Of a stretch of DNA of 64,000 bases, positions 33,531 through 43,386 are shown one piece after another; positions within the stretch are counted from its first letter, which is position 1; the number at the start of each line of letters is the position of its first letter. The notes beneath the pieces were generated by a model. That model saw nothing but the letters and a program-made list of their open reading frames with translations, was not told where the DNA came from and made no database searches. Location: contig CANTUQ010000159.1 in the NCBI GenBank assembly GCA_947683425.1, positions 2,604,001 through 2,668,000 on the forward strand. Direction: 5' to 3'. This DNA comes from Excoecaria cochinchinensis. Lineage: Eukaryota; Streptophyta; Magnoliopsida; Malpighiales; Euphorbiaceae. A program made the translations under genes and the position numbers.

Positions 33531-34330
33531 AAAAAAACTAGTTGCAATTAGGGGACTGGATGGAAACTCACTAAGAGCACTAGAACCTTTCTGATTACCC
33601 GTCAAAGCGATCCCTGGATAAGACGGAACCTAGAAAATGATTTAGGCAACATTTTCTTTGTATAGCTCTCTAAATGACCATTTCCTACCCTTACTTCACA
33701 ATCGCTTGCTAGCCCATTGAGCCTTTATACGGGTATGCTGAATGCGTACCAATTTTGTTGTTACACACATAAAAACTATCCCCTCGCCTAAAATGATTTT
33801 GGCTTCCCCTTAGAAGAGTGGCCGCTCTAAAAAGGATGGATGTACATTTGAACAATTTTTCTGTGGGTTATCGAAATTGCCTTAGTAAGGACGAGTTTAC
33901 ACTTTGAAAAAAGAAAAAAAAAAAAAACAAAAAGACCTCAAAACAATAACCAATTGACTAGTTTCAATAATTACCCTTTTATTGTTATTCTGATCTCAAG
34001 GAGCTGAAATGTTACCGAGCCCAAATTCAAGAATACCTTTGTATATACAACTGAGCTGAGAATGGTTCATCCACCAGTCGAGAAAATATTGCGGCCATTT
34101 TTCTCTAGCGACCTGATCCTCCTTTGACAGCCATCTACCTAAGCCTGACATTACAACCCAAGTAAGACCTCTTGATTCTTGGTTCAGTCTTATCCAATTA
34201 GCGGAGATGACCTTCTAAAGAGGTTTGGTAAGTAAGAAGAGGCTTATGGTGTTTCTTGAGCTTCAAGCGAGGAGCCACGAGTGCATTCATGCATTCGAGT
34301 TAAGTCTCGTCTCCAAAATTGCTTCTAGAA
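33531..34330 (+). other. Noncoding segment in place of pol in Tat-NA
   Basis: About 800 bp without a long ORF and without similarity that I can see to any other part of the window. It contains an A-rich tract near 33,905-33,930. Origin unknown: decayed element sequence or captured DNA. Confidence 0.5.
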
Positions 34331-35000
34331 TTCGCATTCAAAGAAAAAGATTAAGAGCTGAGAGAAAATCTTCAATCATAAAACCTGAGAGGGCTGATTG
34401 ATAATAGGAGTTTTGATGCTTTCAAGATCTATCTCGAGATTAGCTAAAGTCTTGTATTTTTTAAAGTCAATGCCAAAATAATGATCATGTTTAATGAAAT
34501 CAAATTGAAACACATGCATTTATGCAATGATGTGATCAGAGTATTGTACCCTGTGTGATCAAACTCATGTATCTGCCTACCCTCTGCTACTCTCAGCACG
34601 CAAACGCTTCAGCCGATTCATCCTGCTATCAAATGTGAAGAATCAAGCTCATGCAACCATGTCCTAAGATTCCCGAAAGGTTCTTGCCAACAACTTCAGC
34701 AATCTTAAAAAATCAAAAAAAAAAAAAAAACAAAAAAAAGAGAGCCGTTAGAGTGAAAACCGTAACTGGCGCTCTAAGCAAAAACTAGGCAAAAGGATAG
34801 GGTGAAAACCTGAAAACAGGCAGTCTGTCCTTCAAAAAGAGAAGAAAGAGAAAAGCCGCTGGATTGGGTTGGGTCCATTCCAGGCAAAAAAAAAATAAGG
34901 CACAGGGTTATGTGAAAATCCACAAAGGACGCATCTCCCACTAAGAAAAGCTAGTGTGAAAATCCACAAGGGACGCACTACCTTCAATTAATGACTACAG
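34331..35000 (+). other. Conserved 3' noncoding block of Tat-NA with GTGAAAAYCC boxes
   Basis: It matches Tat-2 59,040-59,640 and L0. Boxes include GAGAGGGCTGATTGATAATA, GCCGTTAGAGTGAAAACC, GGTGAAAACCTGAAAACAGG, TATGTGAAAATCCACAAAGG and GTGTGAAAATCCACAAGGG. Retained although pol is lost. Confidence 0.75.
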
Positions 35001-35345
35001 GTACCGGATGAGAATCTCGCAATCCCAAAGGGCATGAAATTCAAAAGCAGCTCAAAAGACATCAATTATATCGCAAATCGCAGCTAGCCCGGCTATCATC
35101 TTCAAGTTCACATAGATGAATTTTTATCCTGCATTCCTGCATTACTCATGCATTTCACTTGCATGCTCACCATTTTTGCATAGTTTAGTTTCCTTATTTT
35201 GCAGGAAAAGAGACCTGAGGCGGACACCGACAAAAGCCGAGTGATGACATCAGTCAAAACATATATCCAAACCTCAACTCATTCATCAATCCAGACATTA
35301 ATCAAATCATCAATCCACATACCAGCTTAATCATCAATCCAAGCA
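35001..35345 (+). other. Transition to the 3' repeats of Tat-NA
   Basis: Noncoding. From about 35,240 there are loose repeats of TCAATCCA-type words (CATCAATCCAGACATTAATC). Nothing else is visible. Confidence 0.4.
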
Positions 35346-35349
35346 CCAT

Positions 35350-35941
35350 CCGAAGACCTCTCAGGGGGCAAACGATCAATAAACCAAAGACTTCCCAGGG
35401 AGCAGCAAATCGAAGACTTCTCAGGGAGCAGAAAACCGAAGACTTCTCAGGGAGCAGAAAATCGAAGACTTCTCAGGGAGCAGAAAATCGAAGACTTCTC
35501 AGGGAGCATCAAATCAAAGACTTCTCAGGGAGCAGAAAATCGAAGACTTCTCAGGGAGCAGCAAAATCAAAGACTTCTCAGGGAGCAGCAAACCGAAGAC
35601 TTCTCAGGGAGCAGCAAACCGAAGACTTCTCAGGGAGCAGAAAACCGAAGACTTCTCAGGGAGCAGAAAACCGAAGACTTCTCAGGGAGCAGCAAACCGA
35701 AGACTTCTCAGGGAGCAGAAAACCGAAGACTTCTCAGGGAGCAGAAAATCGAAGACTTCTCAGGGAGCAAAAAATCGAAGACTTCTCAGGGAGCAGAAAA
35801 TCGAAGACTTCTCAGGGAGCAGAAAACCAAAGACTTCTCAAGGAGCAGCAAACTGAAGACCTCTCAGGGGGCAAACAATCAATGAATTGAATACCTCTCA
35901 GGGGGCAAATGGCAAAGAACTGAAGACCTCTCAGGGGGAGC
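35350..35941 (+). repeat. Short tandem array 1 in the Tat-NA 3' region
   Basis: About 22 copies of a 26-27 bp unit, GAAGACTTCTCAGGGAGCAG followed by AAAATC or AAACC. Edge copies have CCTCTCAGGGGGCAA. High similarity between inner copies suggests recent expansion. Confidence 0.93.
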
Positions 35942-36445
35942 ACAGTTCCAAAATTCATAGCGGTTAGCACGATGGCGGCACAACCCACAAGAGGTTGGCA
36001 CGACCACGGCACTTCCAAAATTCACAGCGGTTAGCACGATGGCGGCACTACCCACAAGAGGTTAGCACGACCACGGCACTACCGATTCACAGTGGTTGGC
36101 ACGACCACGACACTACCAATTCACAGCGGTTAGCACGATGGCGGCACTACCCACAAGAGGTTAGCACGACCACGGCACTACCAATTCACAGCGGTTAGCA
36201 CGATGGCGGCACTACCCACAAGAGGTTAGCACGACCACGGCACTACCAATTCACAGCGGTTAGCACGATGGCGGCACTACCCACAAGAGGTTAGCACGAC
36301 CACGGCACTACCAATTCACAGCGGTTAGCACGATGGCGGCACTACCCACAAGAGGTTGGCACGACCACGGCACTACCAATTCACAGCGGTTAGCACGATG
36401 GCGGCACAACCCACAAGAGGTTGGCACGACCACAGCATTACCAGC
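35942..36445 (+). repeat. Tandem array 2 in the Tat-NA 3' region
   Basis: About eight copies of a roughly 65-bp unit containing TTCACAGCGGTTAGCACGAT, GGCGGCACTACCCACAAGAG and GTTAGCACGACCACGGCAC. One copy near 36,083 is shortened. The unit has no similarity to array 1 or to the Tat-2 array. Confidence 0.92.
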
Positions 36446-36577
36446 TACAACCAAAAGACAACAACAGCTATCATTATAATTCCATCAAGCAGGAAGACGG
36501 CCGACCCAGGTACGTGTCTCTTTCCTTTTCTTCTTTGAGTTTAGGCTCACCTAGACACTAGTGTACTAGATTCCCCT

Positions 36578-36591
36578 AAACTGGGGGCAAC
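36578..36591 (+). promoter_or_regulatory. Polypurine tract of Tat-NA
   Basis: AAACTGGGGGCAAC directly precedes the 3' LTR. Upstream, TTTAGGCTCACCTAGACAC is conserved in L0 and Tat-2. Confidence 0.75.
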
Positions 36592-39522
36592 TGTAGACAC
36601 CGGGTCCTGAGTCAGCCTAGATCGAAGTTACCCAATGATGATAATTGCCTTCACAGGCTTAAAAGGTTAAAAGTGATGGTTTTCTCGTCAAATTTGCATT
36701 TTAGAGTGAAAAATTAGAAAATAATAAAAAAATATTTCAAAAATTAATTTTGAAAAATGGGGGCTTAAAATTATAGTTTTTTAGTCAATTTAAAAAAATA
36801 AAAAAAATATAAAAAAAAATAAAAAAATTTTTCGGACCGCGGGTGTCGGGCGCGGCAGCGCGCCTGCGGCAGCGCGCAGGCGCGCTGGCGCCCAGCTCGC
36901 AGGCGCCTGGGCGCAGGCGCCCAGGCGCCCATCGCGCAGCGAGCGCAAAAGGCGACGCTTAGCGTCGCCGATGCTGCGCGTCGCTAAAGGCGCGCGCAGC
37001 ATCGCGCACGCTGAGCGCCGCACGGAGCGCTCGTGCGCGAGCGCCAGCGCGCGAGCTTCGCGCGGAAGCCCGCCTCGCCGCGTGAGTGCCCGTCGCTCTA
37101 TAGCGACGGGCGGCGTCCCTCTGGCGACGGTCTTCAGGCCGTCGGTATAGGGTCTGTTACCCTATTTTCCTTTTTTTCCAGCTTTTTTCCGATTTTTTCA
37201 CCCAAAAATCCGTTTTTTATCCCATTTTTTTTGGGGTTTTTCACTTCAAATTAAATTCTAAAATATTTTTTTTAGGTAATTAAATAATAAAACTTGATTT
37301 TATCATTAAAAATAAAATAATTTTGGGTTAAAATAGGTTTTTTCCTTAATTAAATTAGGGCAACCTATTTTATCCTATAAATAGTTTATGATGAAATCAA
37401 AGTAGCCTCTTTTCCCCTCTCCTCTCCACATTTTTTAGACCAGATTTTTTTCTTCATCTTCATCTTCTTCTTCCACCAAAAATTCCAGATTTATTCCCCA
37501 ACCAAAAATCAAAAAGAAAATCAATTGTTTCATTCTTTTTTCAACATAATTTCTTCTAAACATATTTTTAGAGGAAGTTTTGTTGTTTGATTCAATTTTT
37601 GAGACAAATAGAATAATTATTTGTTCTCAAAATTGTTTTTAACCTTTTATTTTGTGTTCAATAAAACTTTTTTCATTGATTTTGTTTTGAATCTCTTTTT
37701 GATAAAAAATTGATTTTGAGACAAATAAAATAATTGTTTGTCATCAAAATCTAATTTTTATTTGATAAAACTTCAATCAAATTTTCTTTATTTTTAATCA
37801 ATAAAACTTTTTTTGATCAAAATCATTTCTTTAGGCAAAGGTATCAATTCTTTGTTCTTAAAGAATTTTTGATCATTTTTATTTTCATGTTTCTTGGAAT
37901 AAAATTCCAACATTTTCATCATATTTCACTCTAATATTGTGAATCATCAAATAAAGAAATCAATCATCACTTTTCCTTCATCAAATCCAATATTCTGAGG
38001 GTAAATATTCTTGGCTCCATTTCAATTTCTATTTTATTTAATTCATTCATGTATATTTTATTGTTTTTATTGAACTATTTATTATTTTAATCTATTCAAT
38101 TTGTTGTATTGATTTTATATTTGTTCCATTTAATTGTTTATACATGATATGATTTTTATTCACATAAATATTGATTGTTTATTAATTTTAACATGTAATT
38201 AATTTATTTCACTTTAATTCATCATTATTTTTAACATGTAATTAATAAATTCATTTTAATTAATCTTTTTGCCATGTAAATGGTTTATATCATTTGTGAA
38301 CATATTTAATTAATCATATTGTTTAGTTAATTGTTTTCATCATTCTTTAATTGTTTTCATTTATTATTCTTTTCTTTATTATTTTATATATTCTTTGATT
38401 TGTTTATCTTCATCATCATTGTTATCATGTTCATATTTTTACATGTATCAATTAATTAACATGTTATATTTTATTTTATTCACATCATTTATCACATATA
38501 ATCCATGTTTCTCATTTTATTTTGGTTGTTAATATTTTTGATTCCATTATCATTCTTTTCATATCACCTTATTTTATTTTAATTTGTTATTCATTATTTT
38601 GTATGTTTAATTGATTTAATTGATTTAATCACTAACATTATTTTATTTGTACTTTATTTTTATGTCTAAACTCATTTTTTTCGCTTGGGCGTTTTTGCGA
38701 GCACATCGGGGAGGTCCAAAAGAGGCTCGTTTGGTTCATATATTTATTTTCTTTATTTGTAATATGTTCTTTAATTCTGCCATATAATTTTCTTGTAAAA
38801 TTCTTTATTTAGGCACGCTAGAAAGAAAATCACAAAAACATTTTTATTAATTAACTTGACATTTTTTCTAAATAAAAAGGGGACCAATGTCCTAGTTTTT
38901 CATACCCAAATAAATCATCACATCAAAATTGTTTCATAATAAATATGCATGCGAGGACCAATGTTCTCACTATTAATGAATAACCCGTTTTATGCATGTA
39001 TTTGACCTTTATAAATGGGAGTTGTATTCCGCTCCTAGTGTTATTGTAATTTGTTTTTAAATGCTTTATTTTGGATTTTGCTTACATTTACCGCTTTCGA
39101 TATGAATGATTGCGCCTTTAATTTAAATTGCATTGTGTGGAAAGTTGATGAAACAATGAATTTAAAACTTAATTATAATATTAATCAAGGTACGAATAAA
39201 TGAGAAGTCCCGAACCCTGCTCTGGTCTTTGGGCTCAAGAGGCTAGAGGTTATCCTCCAAGACACCTCTTGTGTCACGAGAATTAGACGTTAATCCTAGG
39301 CCTCATGGCCCAATATGGATAAAATGTGCAAGTCTTAGGCTCTCCGAGGCGAGAGAAACTTTCCCAATGTTCTATTGGGTGGCGACTCCATGAAACCTCC
39401 TTGTTGCCCAACATAGACGCACTTGCGATTTATCGCAAGCTGTTGACGGACCCACAAATGCCCCGATCGCCCACGTGCGGGCGGTCCGAAAGGGCGGCGC
39501 CCGGGATCCGGCGCGCGTCACA
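36592..39522 (+). repeat. 3' LTR of Tat-NA
   Basis: 2931 bp, the same length as the 5' LTR and identical in all stretches compared, including the GC island (36833-37145) and the U5 hairpin (39422-39439). It ends GCGCGCGTCACA and is followed by the target duplicate ATAGG. Confidence 0.95.
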
Positions 39523-41314
39523 ATAGGCAAGCCTATAGAGTTCCTATAGCTGCAGCCCCTTTGTTCTATTCTGGACTAATCAGGTCCCCATTTGGGTCCT
39601 CACGATCCTTAATATGTTTGGATCTTGTTTAAGATCCCCCAATGTGAAAACGTTTTTATGGGAAAATAAAGAAGTTGCCTTTCGATTGTACCCTCGGGTA
39701 CCCCAATGAGTTCTGTTACTCATTTATCCACCCCTTTTGACTTAGCAGGCAATTAAATGAATAAAAGAATGTGAATGAATTGGTGAGTTCTGTAATGATT
39801 TGCAAATAGATACGTAAATAAGCATCGGACGTGTTTGTGGATATATATATATATATATCATTTGAGATTGTGCTCACACACTCATATGTTTTGAATCCTT
39901 AATGGACACCTATGTGGAATTGTATGGTATCTTCGGGTACCTAAATGCTTTTGTATCTGATATCTAATGGCAGTTAAACGAAAAGAGATGTAGCAGATAA
40001 TGTTTGTTCTAATAAGTGTGTATGCATGAATAATGGCTGCATAAGAATTTGTATGTGAAAAATGTATGTTATTAATCTGTTTAAAAGTTATGAGCATGAG
40101 TGCCTATATGATATCTTGGTAGAGACTTACTGAAGTATTTGATATGCATATCTACTATAGTTGATTAGTCAATAATGGATGTTATGAATATATTCGTTTA
40201 TATGTATAAATGAGAATACAGGTATGTGGTGTGTTATCTGCCCTCTGGACTATAGCCTGGGTAAGTATACCGGTAAGGAATCTATGTGCATTGTTGTTGG
40301 TTCTTAATGAATACGGTAACTATATACATATCGATTAATAAGTAAGGAAAATAATATGGTAAGCACGATATAGATAATTGAATTTAGTAAATGAGTTAAG
40401 ATTAATTTGGAATATCTATACATAAGGTTTTCTGTAGAACTATGTGGTTTTGATTCCCCAACCATAGGGATACGTAGGAAGCTTCGAATAACTGTTTCAA
40501 GCCCAAACCAAATCTGAGAATTGAAGTGTTTTGTTTAGTTTTGAACAAGTAATGGTTTGATAAGAAGAAATGTTTTGACTTATGTATTGATACTATAATT
40601 TGCTTGCTTTTGACAATATTCATAATAATTGGAATTTCTAGACTTTACATTTCAATTTTCGAAAATGTATTTCGGGAACTCATGAGGTAAAAATATTTAT
40701 AAGGTCATTAAGCGATTTAATGCAAACGGTGGAAATTGTATTGTGAGGAAAGTAGTAAAGTATTTCTGTTTATGGTTTATAAAATGCATATGCGTGTGAA
40801 ATGGGTTAAATCTTCGTATGAGATTAATGTTGCAATTCTATGCTAACTCTAGCCGGTATCTTTATGCTTATGTACATATTGCTTATGCTTGTATTTGTAT
40901 CAACCGCCACTGTGAGTGGCTATCTATTATTTTTGTATCCCCGCTAACCGTTATTGCTTAGCACGGTTGTTTATCAATGCAAGTTAGGGGATCGAAGTTT
41001 AGTTCATGCGGTCCGCTGTGAGTTTGGCCAACAAGTCGATAGAATTTTATAGGAAGTGTTATTGATTTTTGGGATGTAATTAAGCTTATTTATTAGCATT
41101 TGTAATGAGTTGTAATATTCTTTAGTACGAATGATGGTGTGTGGGTGATATAAGTTTAGGTTGTGTATGTCTTTGAGGTTCTAATGTTAGAAATTTTATT
41201 GTTCTGTTTTTGTCATGGCTAAGAGTGTGTTTGTTTGGTAGCACCCTCCACTCACTGTATCTCTCTGCCTACGTTTTCCTCTGTGTGCTATGTGTGGGAG
41301 TTTAGGGTGTTACA

Positions 41315-42785
41315 CCTCCTCTTCATCTTTTTCTCCACTCTCACTAGTGGACCAACAATCTATCATCGCCAAGGAAATCCCTTCTTCACTTGCCTCAGGG
41401 CGAGTGATAGCGATGTACTCATTACCATACAAGTCTCTCAAGACATACCACTAAGGTAGACTTAAACCAATCATAAAGATAGGTGGTGGAACAACATTGT
41501 AATCGTATTTCTTCTTTCTCTCCCTTTGTTTAGGATCAGTGATCTCTTTACTGTCGATGAAATCCTGAATATGATTTCTCAGCCTCGTGCAGAGATCTAT
41601 CATGTGTCCATTATGTTGGTGGAATGCATAATATTCATTATCTTTATGTCCTGGCTGCCCTAGGGTTCTGGCTGGTCTGGGTGGCAAAGGTTGCAGCTTC
41701 CCTTCCTTTACCAGTCTTTTCAGCACCAATGACAAAGGTCGACTAAAATTCAAGAAGTACTTCTGATTCACCCCTGTAGCCAAAACCTCAGCCATCTTCC
41801 TAGTCCTGCTACTACTGCTGGAGCTAGCTGACTTATTTGCCCCCTAGTTACTATAGCCCTTCCTGGCATAAGCCTCACTGTTCACTCTCTGCATCTATGG
41901 CGATGTCTTTTAAAGACTCACAATGTTTCAACCCCTTCATCTTCAATCATTCCCTCAAGTATGGGCTAGCATTCCTAATGAACAACCGAATCTGATCAGG
42001 AGTGTAAAGTTTACGCTTCATCTCCACAACCCGATTCTTCCATCGAGTGAGATACTCATGAAAAGACTCCCCAGACTTCTGTTGTAGCAACTCTAAGCCT
42101 TCAGTGTGATCTCCATCCTAGTACTGCAATTGTACAGCAATCATACTGCCTTAGGAACTCTTTAGTCAACAAGTCCCAATCTTATTTGGACCTTTTGTCC
42201 AACCCTTGGTACCAGTCAATTGCTTCCTAGTTAGGGTCATCCCCTTCATCACCAGTGAATACTGCCTGATGTGCATTACAGGTCAAAAGTGCCATCAAAC
42301 TTAGGGATGTCAGACATCTTGAAGTTTTGGGGGATTAGATCATCACCATCTAATTCCTGGTCTTCAGGGTTCAGTCCCTTTCCCACAGTAAACAACTTTG
42401 TCATGGCCTCAAACTTCTCCTCCATATTTCACCACATTGCCTCCTCCAGCTTGGGCGTCTTTCCCTTTATTGCCATTGGCTCCTCTTGGTCCTCTTTCCA
42501 CAAGTCATTCTCAGGTTTAAGAGCTTCTCTGTGCTCTACATGTGCTGGCATTTTGGGTCCTACCACAGGTTGGTTAACTACCGCAGGGGGATCCTCTCTA
42601 ATAGGCTCTTTTTCCTCTTGCCCCCTAACCGGTGTAGCGGGCTATTGCCCAGCAAGTGGCACAAAAGTGGTAGTAAGATTCCCTATCATTGCCATCATTC
42701 TGGCCTCAAATTCCTCCATTCTTCTTCCCACTTCTTCAACAATCATTGCATGGGTTGCATCAGATTTCCCCGATGGGTTAGTCAT
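41315..42785 (-). pseudogene. gag: L0 gag (and start of protease region)
   Basis: Read on the minus strand from the ATG at 42785-42783 (MTNPSGKSDATHA), which aligns with the Tat-2 gag start at 52605. The knuckle region is open at 41451-41795 (ATGVNQKYFLNFSRPLSLVL, YYAFHQHNGHMIDLC). The central core at 41,800-42,270 has indels and stops. The edge at 41315 is the target duplicate of solo LTR C, and the coding sequence continues at 26082. The long plus-strand reading frame at 42271-42942 is antisense of this gag. Confidence 0.82.
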
Positions 42786-43040
42786 ACTTGTTTCTATTGA
42801 TGATTCTGAAGAAAATATTTATCTACTGTCTGAAAGTGAATCCGAACCCCAATTTGACACTAATTTTGGTATTCTACTGTCGGGAACTCTAAACCACCTG
42901 GACAAATCTATGATGGCTACAGAATACACCTTATTAGGATGATGCATGATCGAAATATAGTGCATGGCCATGCTGATCCAGCATAGACAAACACATGCAA
43001 GTATATAAATCCTTCCAATCTTGTCTCTCCCACACACAAT
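42786..43040 (-). other. L0 leader remnant, truncated
   Basis: The minus strand matches the Tat-2 leader (52,345-52,600): GTGTGGGAGAGACAAG, TTGGAAGGATTTATATACTT, GCATGTGTTTGTCTATGCTG, CCATCATAGATTTG. Similarity stops near 43,030-43,040. Confidence 0.7.
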
Positions 43041-43044
43041 GATT

Positions 43045-43386
43045 GAGTATGTTGGCTTCAAAAATCTATTCATGGTTTAAAGCAGGCATCACTCCAATAG
43101 TATGCTAAATTTTCTACTTCACTTATTCATTTTGGCTTTACTCAATTGAAGGCAGACACATCTCTTTTTCTATACTACAAGGGCAGTTCCTTCACAGCAT
43201 TACTTGTGTACGTGGATGATGTTGTTATTACTAGCAACGACAATAATCATACTACTACACTCAAGCATACTTAGATGCTTGTTTTCACATAAAAAAAAAC
43301 CTCAGTATTCTTAAGTACTTTCTTAGTTTAGAGGTAGCTCGCTCCCCTGATTGCATAGTTTTGTCCCTATGCAAATATACATTGTG
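43045..43386 (+). pseudogene. Ty1/copia reverse transcriptase fragment
   Basis: The plus strand gives KSIHGLKQAS, then a TAG where copia RTs have Trp (QW), YAKFSTSLIHFGFTQLKAD, the catalytic block LLVYVDDVVITSND and, after a frame change, ILKYFLSLEVARSPDCIVLS. These are the signature strings of plant Ty1/copia RT. Only about 110 residues remain; no gag or integrase is found nearby. Confidence 0.88.

Larger units (their letters stand above)
28003..39522 (+). mobile_element. Tat-NA: gag-only, non-autonomous Tat-lineage retrotransposon
   Basis: It is 11,520 bp, flanked by ATAGG (27998-28002, 39523-39527). Two 2931-bp LTRs align without any length change (constant offset 8589) and look identical wherever I compared them. 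PBS, an open gag of 533 codons and PPT are present. Protease, RT, both RNase H domains and integrase are absent; only a remnant of about 90 bp of the RT-upstream region remains at 33,437-33,530. Identical LTRs and a perfect TSD indicate recent insertion, hence trans-mobilisation by a Tat relative. Confidence 0.93.
26083..41314 (+). mobile_element. Solo LTR C, carrying the Tat-NA insertion
   Basis: It starts TGTAACAACCCGAAATG and ends TTTAGGGTGTTACA, flanked by CCTCC at 26078-26082 and 41315-41319. Without Tat-NA and one target copy its length is about 3707 bp. It shares with A and B the segment AGCTGCAGCCCC..., the TGGACTAATCAGGTCCCCATTTGG stretch (39,570-39,597) and the weakened stem-loop near 40,944. 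A TATA-like box is at 26,404. Noncoding. Confidence 0.82.
1..43040 (-). mobile_element. L0: Tat-lineage Ty3/gypsy retrotransposon, minus strand, 5'-truncated and split by two insertions
   Basis: Reading the minus strand from about 43,040 down to 1, the order is leader, gag, protease, RT, RNase H, a second RNase H, integrase, 3' noncoding region, 3' LTR. The segments are 41315-43040, 20797-26082 and 1-2588, separated by solo LTR C (TSD CCTCC) and the Athila element (TSD GGTAG). Continuity across the Athila insertion is shown by Tat-2, whose 3' region near 59,490-59,530 runs uninterrupted through the sequence that L0 carries on the two sides. The 5' LTR and most of the leader are missing; a copia fragment follows directly. 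Many stops and frameshifts make it a dead copy. Proteins and 3' repeats resemble Tat-2 more than Tat-NA. Confidence 0.88.

Noticed and set aside
35350..35941. CRISPR-like direct repeats
   Set aside because: Plant retrotransposon 3' region; units abut without unique spacers.
42271..42942. 223-codon plus-strand ORF; likewise 32146-32712 and 52551-53210 on the minus strand
   Set aside because: Antisense of gag; open because of codon bias in the gag frame.
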